Origin: Kribbella turkmenica
Lineage (GTDB): Bacteria; Actinomycetota; Actinomycetes; Propionibacteriales; Kribbellaceae
Length of the DNA stretch: 46,109 nucleotides
NCBI RefSeq assembly: GCF_004348725.1
Contig: NZ_SMKR01000038.1
Span: 1-46,109, forward strand
Direction of reading: 5' to 3'
This document shows positions 15,320-24,122 of the stretch, one piece after another. How positions within the stretch are numbered: position 1 is the stretch's first letter; every line of letters begins with the position of its first letter. Position numbers and translations under genes: made by a program. The notes under the pieces were generated by a model that worked only from the letters and a program-made list of their open reading frames with translations, ran no database searches and was not told the DNA's origin.

Positions 15320-17496
15320 CACACCCCCAGCAGCCGGGCGACGACCGGCAGCACGGACGCGGCCAGCTCGGCGTCCAGGTCGTTGTCATCAGCCACCACC
15401 AGTGCGGCCGGGTCGCCGAGGGCGCGGGCCCGGGTGCCGATCGACCGCCGCTCCGGCGACGCGAACGTCCCGAAGGTACGCCGGAGCAGCGGGAGCACCT
15501 CGACGAACGCCTCGTCCGGGATCGCCGCCAGCCAGGCGTCCACCAAGGCCAGCAACCGCTCGTCGTGCACCAGCAGCAACCCACCGCCGGCCAGGAAGCC
15601 TTCGACGTACCCGGCGGCGTCCGCGGTCGGCGTCCCCGGCGACAACGCCCGTCCGAGCCGCAGAGCGACCTCGTGGTCGGGCAGCCGGGACGTGTCCAGC
15701 ATCAGCCGCGTCAGCCGGCCGCGGATCATCGGCGGCACCGACGACCGGTCGCTCAAGCCCTCGAGCGTCGCCAGCCACTCGGCCCGGACGTCCTCGTCGA
15801 GGAGGGCGGTCGCGTCCTGCACGCCGTCGATCAGTTCCTGTACGGCGGCCGCGGCGTCCGGATCGAGTCCGTGCACGGTCCGGCCGAGACCGGCGCACAC
15901 CCGGGACACCATCCGCCCCGCGACCGACGCCAGCCCGGCCGTGTCGGTCCCGCGGACGTCGCCGTACCGCGAGGATCGCGCCAGCGCGGGCAGCGCGGCC
16001 ATCAGATGACCGACGTCGGCGTCCGCGGCCGCGCGGGTGTCGACACCTCGGAGAAGGGACGGCAAGGCGTCCGCGAGGTCCGCCAGCAGCGACTTCTCCA
16101 ACGCCGCGGTGACGTCGGCCAGGGTCGACGACTCGTCGGCGACGTGCAGCATCACCGCGGTCGCCGCGCCGGCGACCGTCGTGCCGTGGGCGCCGGCGGC
16201 GACCAGTTCCACCTCGAGTCCCGGGTCCCAGGCCAGCCGCCACAACTCGCGGAACGTGCCCTGCGCCCGGCGTTCGTCGGCGGCCGGCACACCCCAGTGC
16301 ACGCCGAGGATCCGCAGCCGGTGCAGCAGTCGCGACTTCTCCAGGTCGTTCGGTTTCCGCAGGTCGAGCTCGGTCACCCGCTCGGTCGGGTCCCGCCGCA
16401 TCCGGAGCCGCCGCGCCTGCGCCGCCAGGTCCGCCGCGACCGGCGCCTGCGGCGTCTCACCCGGCACGGATCCGAGCAGCTCGCCGACCACCGCTTCCCG
16501 GGTGACCAGGTCGAGCAGTACGTCGTTCCCGCCGCACAGGACCGCCCGCGTCGCCTCGGTGACCTCGCTCAGCCCGGCCAGCGGACGCTCTCGCAGCGCC
16601 GCCAGCGTGTCGGCGAGCCGGACCGCTTCGATGACGTGCGCGCTCGAGACGGGCAGGTCCTCCTCGCGCAGAACCTGGGCGACCTTCGACAGCCACCGCG
16701 CGGTGATCCGGTCCGGCGCGCTGAAGAGGTGGTGGTACCAGCCGGGTGAAGTGATCCCGGCGCCGTACCCACTGGCCGCGGCGAGCCGGCCGTGCGTCCA
16801 CGGCACCCACGTGCAGGCGACCTTCCGCTTCGGCAGGCCCTTCAGGATCCGCGCGTCGTGAGTTGCTGGGGGCAACGGTGCTTCCAGCGCGGGCACGTGC
16901 CAGGCACCGCAGATCACCGCGATCCGCTCGAAACCTTCCCGGACGGCTTTCCGCAGTACGGTCCGCATGTAGGCCTCGCGCTGCGCCTCGCGACCACGCG
17001 CTTCCTCGCCGTGCCGGAGTTCACGCATCGCGTCGGCGATCACGGTGAACGGCTCGGCACCCTCGCGCCGGGACTCGATCACGTCGTCCCACCAGCGCTC
17101 GGGATCGTCGTACCCGCCGGCGTTCGCCAACGTGGCCAGCGGATCGATCGACAGCCCCCGCCGGCCCTCACCACCCGAGGACGCGAACTGGTGGGCGGCC
17201 GGGAGGTCGCAGAACCGCACCGGTACGCCGGCCGTCAGCGCGTACTCGATCGCCTGCCACTCGGGACTGAACACCGCGAACGGCCAGAACGCGGCCCGGG
17301 TCGAGTCGTCCGCCGCGTACGCGAGCAGTGCGACCGGCGGCACCATCTCCTCCGCCCCGGCCAGCTCTACCACCTTGTCGGCCTCCGGCGGTCCCTCGAT
17401 CAGCACCACGTCCGGAGCGAGCTCGGCCAGCGCGGTCGCCACCGCCCGCGCCGAGCCCGGTCCGTGATGCCGGATCCCGAACAGGTGAACAGTCAT
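15319..17496 (-). CDS. DUF5682 protein with TraB/Tiki/ChaN-like N-terminal region
   Basis: A 725-residue protein. It starts with HLFGIRHHGPGSARAV (residues 4-19), followed by DVVLIEGPPEAD (29-40) and, further on, REAYMRTVLRKAV and IAVICGAWHVPAL (about 174-203). An early histidine motif, an acidic E-GP strand and a GxxH near the end of the domain is the layout of the TraB/Tiki/EreA/ChaN superfamily, whose members include metalloproteases and esterases (inference by motif order). Residues about 300-725 are mostly helical, with no recognised active site. ATG 17496 overlaps the MoxR stop (ATGA). It is likely the effector or client-handling component of the operon; its activity is unknown. Confidence 0.85.
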   Translation of the reverse strand: MTVHLFGIRHHGPGSARAVATALAELAPDVVLIEGPPEADKVVELAGAEEMVPPVALLAYAADDSTRAAFWPFAVFSPEWQAIEYALTAGVPVRFCDLPAAHQFASSGGEGRRGLSIDPLATLANAGGYDDPERWWDDVIESRREGAEPFTVIADAMRELRHGEEARGREAQREAYMRTVLRKAVREGFERIAVICGAWHVPALEAPLPPATHDARILKGLPKRKVACTWVPWTHGRLAAASGYGAGITSPGWYHHLFSAPDRITARWLSKVAQVLREEDLPVSSAHVIEAVRLADTLAALRERPLAGLSEVTEATRAVLCGGNDVLLDLVTREAVVGELLGSVPGETPQAPVAADLAAQARRLRMRRDPTERVTELDLRKPNDLEKSRLLHRLRILGVHWGVPAADERRAQGTFRELWRLAWDPGLEVELVAAGAHGTTVAGAATAVMLHVADESSTLADVTAALEKSLLADLADALPSLLRGVDTRAAADADVGHLMAALPALARSSRYGDVRGTDTAGLASVAGRMVSRVCAGLGRTVHGLDPDAAAAVQELIDGVQDATALLDEDVRAEWLATLEGLSDRSSVPPMIRGRLTRLMLDTSRLPDHEVALRLGRALSPGTPTADAAGYVEGFLAGGGLLLVHDERLLALVDAWLAAIPDEAFVEVLPLLRRTFGTFASPERRSIGTRARALGDPAALVVADDNDLDAELAASVLPVVARLLGV

Positions 17497-18575
17497 CCGC
17501 TGATCTCTCGGCAGGCCCGGTAGAACGGCGCCCAGTCGTCGCGCTCGCGGACCACGGTCTCCAGGTACTCCGACCAGACGACTCGGTCCGCGGACGGGTC
17601 CTTGATGACCGCCCCGAGGATGCCGCCGGCCACGTCGGTCGGCCGCAGCACGCCGTCGCCGAAGTGGGCCGCGAGCGCGAGTCCGCCGGTGACCACGCTG
17701 ATCGCCTCGGCGGTCGACAGCGTCGCGGACGGCGACTTGACCGCCGTCCGGCCGTCCTCGGTCCGACCGGACCGCAGCTCCCGGAAGATCGTCACCACCC
17801 GGCGGATCTCGTCCAGCGCGTCGTCCGGCTGCGGCAGTTCGAGCGCCGACCCGAGCTGGGCGACCCGGCGGGAGACGATCTGCACCTCGTCGTCGGCGGA
17901 GTCGGGCAGCGGCAGGACCACGGTGTTGAACCGCCGGCGAAGCGCGCTGGACAGCTCGTTGACCCCCTTGTCGCGGTCGTTGGCGGTGGCGATGACGTTG
18001 AACCCCTTGCGGGCCTGCACCTCGGTGGCCAGCTCGGAGATCGGCAGCGTCTTCTCGGACAGGATCGTGATCAGCGCGTCCTGGACGTCGGACGGCATCC
18101 GGGTGAGCTCCTCGATCCGGGCGATCTTCGCGTCCGCCATCGCCCGCTGCACCGGGCTCGGCACCAGAGCCTGCTCGCTGGGGCCCTGGGCGATCAACTG
18201 GGCGTAGTTCCAGCCGTACCGGATCGACTCCTCGGCGGTCCCGGCGGTGCCTTGCACGAGCAGGGTCGAGTCCCCGCTGATCGCGGCCGCGAGGTGCTCG
18301 CTGACCCAGGTCTTCGCCGTTCCCGGTACGCCGAGGAGCAGCAGCGCGCGGTCCGTCGCGAGGGTGGCGACCGCGACCTCGATCAGCCGGCGCGGACCGA
18401 CGTACTTGGGCGAGATCTCCTCCTCGCCGGCCCGGCCGCCGAGGAGGTACGTCACCACCGCGGCCGGCGAGAGCCGCCACGCCGGCGGACGCGGCCGGTC
18501 GTCCGCGGCCGTCAGTGCCGCGAGCTCACCGGCGTACTCGTCCTCGGCGTGCGGGCGCAATACCTCTGTGCTCAT
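17493..18575 (-). CDS. MoxR-type AAA+ ATPase
   Basis: A 360-residue ATPase. Walker A is GVPGTAKT (82-89). The Walker B position reads IARIEEL (151-157), with Glu-Glu where Asp-Glu is usual, the common MoxR variation. Sensor 1 is IATANDRD (195-202), and RRRF at 213-216 is the arginine region. A helical lid follows. MoxR proteins work as chaperone-like rings with VWA partners to activate or remodel target proteins. The four other genes of the operon are joined to it by overlapping stop and start codons, so the products probably form one complex. Confidence 0.94.
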   Translation of the reverse strand: MSTEVLRPHAEDEYAGELAALTAADDRPRPPAWRLSPAAVVTYLLGGRAGEEEISPKYVGPRRLIEVAVATLATDRALLLLGVPGTAKTWVSEHLAAAISGDSTLLVQGTAGTAEESIRYGWNYAQLIAQGPSEQALVPSPVQRAMADAKIARIEELTRMPSDVQDALITILSEKTLPISELATEVQARKGFNVIATANDRDKGVNELSSALRRRFNTVVLPLPDSADDEVQIVSRRVAQLGSALELPQPDDALDEIRRVVTIFRELRSGRTEDGRTAVKSPSATLSTAEAISVVTGGLALAAHFGDGVLRPTDVAGGILGAVIKDPSADRVVWSEYLETVVRERDDWAPFYRACREISG

Positions 18576-19969
18576 GACAGCTCCTCGTACAGCTCACGTC
18601 GGAAGATCAAGGTCTCCACCAGCCGGCGCCGCCAGGTGTCTTCCTCACCGGTCGGCTCCCGCGTGATCGGATGGTCCAGTACGTCGGCCGGCACCGCGCG
18701 GGCGGCGACACTCGCCAGCCGGGCCCAGCCCCGGGCAGTCCCGGCGGCGGCCAGCTGATCGAGAATCATCGAAGCGAGCGACGCCGGCCACGGCACCGGC
18801 AACCGACCGACCAGTTCGGTCAGGTCGATGGTCTCCTTCAGCGCGGTGACCGCCCGGACCCATTCGTCGGCCGGCAGGATCCGCAGCAACTCCGCCGCAC
18901 TCCGGCCGCCGGTCGAGGCATTCGCCGTCAGCAACTCGCGCGCCCAGGTCCGCGAGCGCTCCCGGACGGCCGCCTCGGTCCAGGCCGCCTGCAGGATCTC
19001 GGGTGCGCACCCCTCGACGGGCATCGCCGGCCAGGCCGGGTCCATGACGGAGAGCGGGGTGTTCGCGACGATCTGGAGGAACCACCAGGCCCGCTTGCCG
19101 ATGCCCTCCGGGTTCTGCGAATCGATGCCGTCGCGTTCCATCGACGCGCTGACGCGCTTCGGCAGGTCGACCGCGAGGACTCCCTGGCTGACGACCAGGT
19201 GCGACCACAGTCGCCCGGTCATCCGGTCGCCGTACCGCGATCCCGGGATGCGCGCGAGCAGCCGGGCGGCGCCCCGGCGGACATCCTTGGCGCGGTCGTC
19301 GAGCGCCGCCTCCAGGAACTCCTCGTCGGTCAACGACAGCCCCTCGGCCAGCAGGGCGAGGAACTCGGCGCGGGTGGCGGCCGACTCGGTCGGCCAGACC
19401 TCGCGCAGGGCTTCGAGTGCGGCGGCCGGATCCTGCGCGCGGGTCTTGCGCAACCAGGTGCGCCGCTGCAGCGCGTTGCCGTGCGACCAGAGCTTCGGGT
19501 CGTCGCTCTCGGCCGCGTGCAGGAACTTCCACTCGGGGTTCAGGTCGGCCAGCCAGGTGGCCCGCCGGCCGGCCGCGGCGATCACGAGCGGGCGGAACTC
19601 CGCTCTGTTCCGGGCATGGTCGGCCAGCGCGGGCAGATGCTCCGGCGGCACTCCCCAGCCGCGCTCGTCGGCGGCTCGCAACCACTCGCCGAGCGCCGCA
19701 GTCTGGAAGCCGCCGAGCATGGCGGCCAGCCGCCGGATCGCGACCGGCCGGGGCAACGGGCGATCCTCACCGGCAGCTGCAGGCATCGGTTCCAGGTCGC
19801 GCAGCGGCGTACGCCCGGCGCGTTTGTAGACGGTCGCCAGCGCGGCCGCGTCCAGCAGATCACCGTCTCCCAGGCGCTCCTGGATGTGCTCGGGCAACTC
19901 CTCGAAGTGCACCGGCCGCCGGTCGGTCCCCAGCAGCGCCGAACTGACCAGCCCGTCCCAGCCCTTCAC
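18572..19969 (-). CDS. DUF5691 protein (helical repeat) of the SWIM-MoxR operon
   Basis: A 465-residue all-helical protein with no catalytic motif seen. The GTG start at 19969 overlaps the SWIM stop (GTGA) and gives the conserved-looking N-terminus VKGWDGLVSSALLGTDRRPV. Internal segments such as LPRPVAIRRLAAMLGG, PTESAATRAEFLALLAEGLS and AKDVRRGAARLLARIPGS resemble HEAT-like helical repeats, suggesting a scaffold or adaptor. I recall this family as DUF5691, and it is found next to MoxR, SWIM and DUF5682 genes. Its biochemical role is unknown. Confidence 0.82.
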   Translation of the reverse strand: MKGWDGLVSSALLGTDRRPVHFEELPEHIQERLGDGDLLDAAALATVYKRAGRTPLRDLEPMPAAAGEDRPLPRPVAIRRLAAMLGGFQTAALGEWLRAADERGWGVPPEHLPALADHARNRAEFRPLVIAAAGRRATWLADLNPEWKFLHAAESDDPKLWSHGNALQRRTWLRKTRAQDPAAALEALREVWPTESAATRAEFLALLAEGLSLTDEEFLEAALDDRAKDVRRGAARLLARIPGSRYGDRMTGRLWSHLVVSQGVLAVDLPKRVSASMERDGIDSQNPEGIGKRAWWFLQIVANTPLSVMDPAWPAMPVEGCAPEILQAAWTEAAVRERSRTWARELLTANASTGGRSAAELLRILPADEWVRAVTALKETIDLTELVGRLPVPWPASLASMILDQLAAAGTARGWARLASVAARAVPADVLDHPITREPTGEEDTWRRRLVETLIFRRELYEELS

Positions 19970-21297
19970 AGGATCACCGGCCGGTCGACGTGCCAGCAGG
20001 TCATCGGCCGGAAGCCGGCCCGGTTCCACTCGCCCGCAACGGTGAGCGGCTCGCCGGCCGACACCGCGAGCAGCTTCAGCGGATCGAGGCCGGGCAGCAG
20101 CTCGAGCCCGTCACCGGACTCGTCCACCAGCGCCCAGCCGTCGCCGTACCGGGCCGGCCGGACGTCCTGCAGGACGAACGGCCAGCGTTCGTTCCACGGG
20201 TCCGCGGCGACGGATTCGACGTACGACGCCAGCGCCTGCCGGGCCGTGAATCCGGCCGGCCGGGGTGCGGGCCGGCGGGGTGCGGTCTGGGTGAGCAGCG
20301 CGCGCATCGGGAGGGCCCCGGGATAGTAGGACAGCGCACCGGGGACGTACTCGCCCGGGCGCGCCGGCAGCGGATCGAGCGGGCGACCGGCGGCGGCGAA
20401 GTTCAGGATCAGCCCCAGCCGGCCGGTCGTTGCCCCGCGCAACCAGACGCGGCGGACGGTCAGCCGGTCGTCGGGCTCGATCACCCGGCCGAGGACCAGC
20501 CAGTCGTCCGCCACTTTCTCCCCCTCGGCCTGGACCCGCGCGGTCTCGACGGTCCAGCCGATCCGGGACTGCACGGTATCGGCGAGTGACGGCGGGAGAT
20601 CGGCGAGGCGGGCGTGGGCGGACACGATCAGGTGGATGAGCGAGAGCTCCTCGAGCAGTTCGCCGGGCCAGCCGTGCCCGCGGCCGACGACGCCCGCCGC
20701 CCGCCGTACTGCTCCGGCCACACCTGGCGCTTGTGCATCCACCATGCGGGCGGCCAGTCGGCTGAGCTCGCTGTAGGCGCGCTGGTCGAACCCACCGAGA
20801 CCCTGCCGGACCTGGTCGTCGAGCCAGCTGGCCAGCTCGGCCATCCCCGCGGACACCCGGTCCGCTCGCCGGGACGCGCGCTGCTGCGCCGCCAACGGGT
20901 CGGCGACCTCACCCGGTTTCCGCTCGGGCCGCTCCGCCCGGGCGACCCGCTGGTCGACCCACGACTTCACCCACTCCGGCTCGTCGCCGGATCGGACCTC
21001 GCCCGCCGCCCACAGCAGCATCAACCCGAGTGCGTGCTTGCACGGGACCTTCCGGCTCGGACAGGAGCACTTGTACGCCGGACCGCTCGGATCGACCGCG
21101 GTCCGGTACGGCTGTGCTGAACCCCTTCCCCGCCCCACCGCCTCGGTCGTACCGCCTCCCAGGCACAGTCCCCACACCGCCCGCTCCGAGCTACCGGTCT
21201 CCGGCCACTTCGCCGGCCGCGCCTGAGCCTGGGCTGCCTTCGCGGACGCAGGATCCGGCGCCAACCCCAGCACCTGGTCCACGTCCCACGGCCCCAC
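19966..21297 (-). CDS. SWIM zinc-finger protein, first gene of the operon
   Basis: A 443-residue protein. The SWIM finger is CxCx6CxH at C77, C79, C86 and H88 (KCSCPSRKVPCKHALGL). SWIM domains bind DNA or proteins through one zinc. The rest of the protein has two helical segments with a beta-rich middle (WLVLGRVIEPDDRLTVRRVW). The start is GTG 21297, with GAGGAG about 5 nt upstream. It leads the SWIM - DUF5691 - MoxR - DUF5682 - VWA unit, in which each downstream gene overlaps the one before. It probably supplies recognition of nucleic acid or client protein for the ATPase (inference). Confidence 0.9.
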   Translation of the reverse strand: MGPWDVDQVLGLAPDPASAKAAQAQARPAKWPETGSSERAVWGLCLGGGTTEAVGRGRGSAQPYRTAVDPSGPAYKCSCPSRKVPCKHALGLMLLWAAGEVRSGDEPEWVKSWVDQRVARAERPERKPGEVADPLAAQQRASRRADRVSAGMAELASWLDDQVRQGLGGFDQRAYSELSRLAARMVDAQAPGVAGAVRRAAGVVGRGHGWPGELLEELSLIHLIVSAHARLADLPPSLADTVQSRIGWTVETARVQAEGEKVADDWLVLGRVIEPDDRLTVRRVWLRGATTGRLGLILNFAAAGRPLDPLPARPGEYVPGALSYYPGALPMRALLTQTAPRRPAPRPAGFTARQALASYVESVAADPWNERWPFVLQDVRPARYGDGWALVDESGDGLELLPGLDPLKLLAVSAGEPLTVAGEWNRAGFRPMTCWHVDRPVIL

Positions 21298-21381
21298 AGC
21301 ACTCCTCGCCTCTAGCTTCTGCCCCAGAGCATGCCATGGGTGCCGAATCGGACACCGCCTGTCCTTCGGTTCCGCGAACGC

Positions 21382-21410
21382 GTACTATCCGGTGGCTGTT
21401 GAGAGATCAA
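21382..21410 (-). promoter_or_regulatory. Candidate promoter of the SWIM-MoxR operon
   Basis: On the minus strand TTGATC (21410-21405) and TAGTAC (21387-21382) are 17 bp apart. This would give a leader of about 80 nt before GTG 21297. The -35 box overlaps the hairpin just after the amidohydrolase stop. Confidence 0.35.
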
Positions 21411-21449
21411 CAGTCACCCCGGCGGTGCTGTCAGGGCCCGCCGGGGTGA
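21396..21449 (-). terminator. Double hairpin at the 3' end of the amidohydrolase gene
   Basis: Two stems are side by side. TCACCCCGGCG (21414-21424) pairs perfectly with CGCCGGGGTGA (21439-21449) and includes the stop codon. CTGTTGA (21396-21402) pairs with TCAACAG (21407-21413) across a 4-nt GAGA loop. There is no T-tract, as is common for actinobacterial terminators. It probably ends the LysR-SDR-amidohydrolase transcription unit. Confidence 0.5.
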
Positions 21450-22337
21450 CTCCAGCGCGAGTTCCGCGTTCTCCTGAACCCGTTTCCGCCAGTCGCCGGA
21501 TCGGGCGTCGAGCGCGGTCAATTGCCGCCCGACCGCGTCGGCGGGGGTGAAGCAGTAGTCACTGCCGTACAGGACCCGATCGCCCAGCGCCGCGTCCGGC
21601 GTACCGGCGACGTCGTACCAGAGGTTCTCCAGCTGTGCCGTCACGCTGGGCCGGCTGTCCGGGGCGAACGTTCGGCGGAAGTGGTCGAGCCGGCCCCCGA
21701 GGAGCGGCAGTACTGCGCCGTGCGCGACGACGAACCGGATGTCCGGGTAGCGAGTCAAGATCCCGGTCAACGCCAGGTCGGTCACCGCCCGGGCGCTGTC
21801 GAACAGGAACTCGATCATCGGCCGCGGCCGGTCGAGCGCGACCTGCCGCCACTGCGGTGGGGACGTCGGATGCAGGAGGACGACGGCTGCCCACTCGTTC
21901 AGCGCACGCCACAACGGCTCCCACGACGGCTCACCCGGATACGACCCACCCGCGTTGCTCATGAGTACGACGCCGTCGGCGTGCAACACGTCGTACGCGT
22001 ACTGCAGCTCGACCAGCGCACCGCCGACGTCCGGCAACGGCAGGCTGGCGAAGAACCCGAACCGCCCGTCGTGATCGCGGCCCAGCTCGGCCGCGCTCTC
22101 GTTGACCCGCCGGGCCAGCACCCGCGCGCGGAAGTCGTCGCCGAAGTGCACGCCGGGCGACGAGATCGACAGCAGCGCGGTGGCGATCCCGTTCCGGTCC
22201 ATCAGGTCCAGCTGCTTCCGCACCGTCCACGTCGGCCAGCCGGGCATCCCGTCCGGACAGAGATGCCCGGCCCGTTCCGCCGCGGCGACGTACTCCGGCA
22301 GCAGGAAGTGCGCGTGGACGTCGGTCAGCCTGGTCAT
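21414..22337 (-). CDS. Amidohydrolase_2 family metal-dependent hydrolase or decarboxylase
   Basis: A 307-residue TIM-barrel protein of the ACMSD / gamma-resorcylate decarboxylase-like branch. It has the first metal motif DVHAHFLLP (7-14), a histidine in VLLHPTSPP, a histidine in VVAHGAVLP and an aspartate in YGSDYCF. These are the usual Zn- or Mn-binding residues of the superfamily. Substrates in this branch are often aromatic carboxylic acids, with C-C bond hydrolysis or decarboxylation. GGGAGG lies 5 nt before ATG 22337. It follows the two SDR genes on the same strand after 115 bp that contain a long inverted repeat. Confidence 0.85.
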   Translation of the reverse strand: MTRLTDVHAHFLLPEYVAAAERAGHLCPDGMPGWPTWTVRKQLDLMDRNGIATALLSISSPGVHFGDDFRARVLARRVNESAAELGRDHDGRFGFFASLPLPDVGGALVELQYAYDVLHADGVVLMSNAGGSYPGEPSWEPLWRALNEWAAVVLLHPTSPPQWRQVALDRPRPMIEFLFDSARAVTDLALTGILTRYPDIRFVVAHGAVLPLLGGRLDHFRRTFAPDSRPSVTAQLENLWYDVAGTPDAALGDRVLYGSDYCFTPADAVGRQLTALDARSGDWRKRVQENAELALESPRRALTAPPG

Positions 22338-22342
22338 CGGGC

Positions 22343-22406
22343 CTCCCGGCCTGGACCGAGGAGCGGAGGGAGCGCAGCGACTGGAGCGACGAGGGAAGGC
22401 CGGGAG
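22343..22406. repeat. Inverted repeat with GAGCG-rich loop
   Basis: CTCCCGGCCT (22343-22352) and AGGCCGGGAG (22397-22406) are perfect 10-bp arms around a 44-bp loop rich in GAGCG/GGAGCG units. It sits between the second SDR gene and the amidohydrolase. It could act as a terminator or attenuator or be a dispersed intergenic element; no second copy was noticed in this window. Confidence 0.5.
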
Positions 22407-22452
22407 TCACAGCCCCATGACCTGCCGCGCGGAGCGTGGCGATGTGCACAGT

Positions 22453-23343
22453 TCATGCCGCCGGGTGGAGCAGGTCCTCGAGGCCGATCCGGCGGAGGAG
22501 CTCGGTGCGGACCCGGTCGGCGACCGCGTTGACCACGGCCGCGCCGTCGTCGGACGGGTCGATGTGCACCCGGAACGGGCGCCGGCCCTTCTCGGTGTTC
22601 ACCACGGTGACGATCGCCTTCGCGACCTCGGCGACGTCGGCCCACTCCGGCTCCAGCTCGGCGAGCTTCTGGCTGACCTGTGCCATCAGGCCGGAGTACT
22701 TCGTCTCGTACGCCGCCACCACGTCGGCGTCGGCCGGCGAGCCGCTGTGCGCGAAGTGGTTGGTCCCGTGGGTGAACGCCCCCGGGACGACGATCGTGGA
22801 CTCGATCCCGAACCGTGCCACCTCCAGCGCATAGCTCTGCGCCAGCGCGTCCATCCCCGCCTTCGCCGCGAAGTACGGCGCCAGGTACGGCGGGGTGCCG
22901 CCGCGCGTGCTCGAGCTGCCGACCCAGAGCAGCAGGCCGTCCTGCTGCTCACGGAGCTTCGGTAGCGCGGCCCGGTTCAGCCGCTGCGTGCCCAGGACGT
23001 TGGTGTCGTACAGCTCCGCGAGCTGCTCGGGGGAGAACGCCTCGGCCGGCCCGGTGACCATGTGCCCGGCGTTGTGGATCAGGACGTCGAGGCGTCCCTG
23101 CTCGCTGATCACGGTGTCGACGGCCTGCTGGGCGGAGGCGTCCGAGCTGATGTCCAGCTCGACCGGCCGCAGGTCGACCTGGTGCTCGGTCGCGTACTGC
23201 TTGGCGTCGGCCGCGGCGGTCGCGTTCCGGCCGCTCAGGTCGCGCATGCCGGCGTACACGACGTGGCCGGCGTCGGCGAGGGCGCGGGCGGTGAGGGCGC
23301 CGAAGCCGCTCGAGGCGCCGCTGATCAGGACTGTCTTGCTCAT
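22453..23343 (-). CDS. Short-chain dehydrogenase/reductase (SDR)
   Basis: A 296-residue classical-type SDR. The cofactor motif is VLISGASSGFGALTAR (5-20), the NAG motif is LIHNAGHMV, and the catalytic site is YFAAKAG (YxxxK) preceded by a Ser-rich strand (VGSSSTRGG). AAGGGAA precedes ATG 23343. It lies 30 bp downstream of another SDR gene, so both are probably co-expressed. The substrate is unknown; the acidic residue pattern after strand 2 does not let me decide between NAD and NADP. Confidence 0.92.
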   Translation of the reverse strand: MSKTVLISGASSGFGALTARALADAGHVVYAGMRDLSGRNATAAADAKQYATEHQVDLRPVELDISSDASAQQAVDTVISEQGRLDVLIHNAGHMVTGPAEAFSPEQLAELYDTNVLGTQRLNRAALPKLREQQDGLLLWVGSSSTRGGTPPYLAPYFAAKAGMDALAQSYALEVARFGIESTIVVPGAFTHGTNHFAHSGSPADADVVAAYETKYSGLMAQVSQKLAELEPEWADVAEVAKAIVTVVNTEKGRRPFRVHIDPSDDGAAVVNAVADRVRTELLRRIGLEDLLHPAA

Positions 23344-23373
23344 GGTCGGTTCCCTTTCGGAAGAGTGCGGTGG

Positions 23374-24108
23374 TCAGGCGGCCGAGCCGCCGTTGGCGTA
23401 GATGACCTGGCCGTTGATCCAGCGCGCCGGGCCGGCCAGGAAGGCGATGATCTCGGCGATGTCGGCCGGCTCGCCAAGGCGCTCGAGCGGCGGCTCGGTG
23501 GTGATCCGGTCGATCAGTTCCTGCGACTTGCCCTCGAAGAACAGCGGGGTCGCGGTCGGGCCGGGGGCGACGGTGTTGACGGTGACGTCGCGGCCGCGCA
23601 GCTCCCGGGCCAGGATCAGCGTGATCGCCTCGACCCCGCCTTTGGTGGCCGAGTACGCCGAGTAGCCCGGGCGGGCCAGCTTCGTCAGCGAGCTGGACAC
23701 GTTGATCAGTGCGCCACCGGAACGCAGCCGGCGGACCGCCTGCTGGTCGACCACGATCGTGCCGCGCAGGTTCGTCCGGACGACCCGGTCGAACACGTCG
23801 AGGTCGAGCTCGGCCAGCGGCGACAGCGGCATGATCCCCGCCGCGTTCACGACCACGTCGACACCGCCGTACGCCTGCTCGGCCCGGTCGAACATGGCCG
23901 CCACCGCGGTCTCGTCGGCGACGTCGGCCTGGACCGCGATCGCCCGGCCGCCGGCCTGCTCGACCTCCTTGACGGCCTCGTCCGCGTTGGCCTGGTTGCC
24001 GGCGTACCCGATCACCACCGCGTAGCCCTCGCGGCCCAGCCGGGCCGCGGCCTCGCGGCCGATCCCGCTCGATCCACCGGTGACGATCGCGACTCGCTCG
24101 TTGCTCAT
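23374..24108 (-). CDS. SDR-family oxidoreductase (FabG-like)
   Basis: A 244-residue classical SDR. Glycine motif VTGGSSGIGREAA (9-21), NAAG at VVNAAGIMP, catalytic Ser in NVSSSLTKL and YSATKGG (YxxxK). It ends with ARWINGQVIYANGGSAA, the typical FabG-like C-terminus. AAGGAGCA precedes ATG 24108. It is the first structural gene after the LysR regulator and is separated from it by 94 bp full of palindromes. Likely reduces or oxidises a small carbonyl compound under control of that regulator. Confidence 0.93.
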   Translation of the reverse strand: MSNERVAIVTGGSSGIGREAAARLGREGYAVVIGYAGNQANADEAVKEVEQAGGRAIAVQADVADETAVAAMFDRAEQAYGGVDVVVNAAGIMPLSPLAELDLDVFDRVVRTNLRGTIVVDQQAVRRLRSGGALINVSSSLTKLARPGYSAYSATKGGVEAITLILARELRGRDVTVNTVAPGPTATPLFFEGKSQELIDRITTEPPLERLGEPADIAEIIAFLAGPARWINGQVIYANGGSAA

Positions 24109-24122
24109 TGCCCTGCTCCTTC

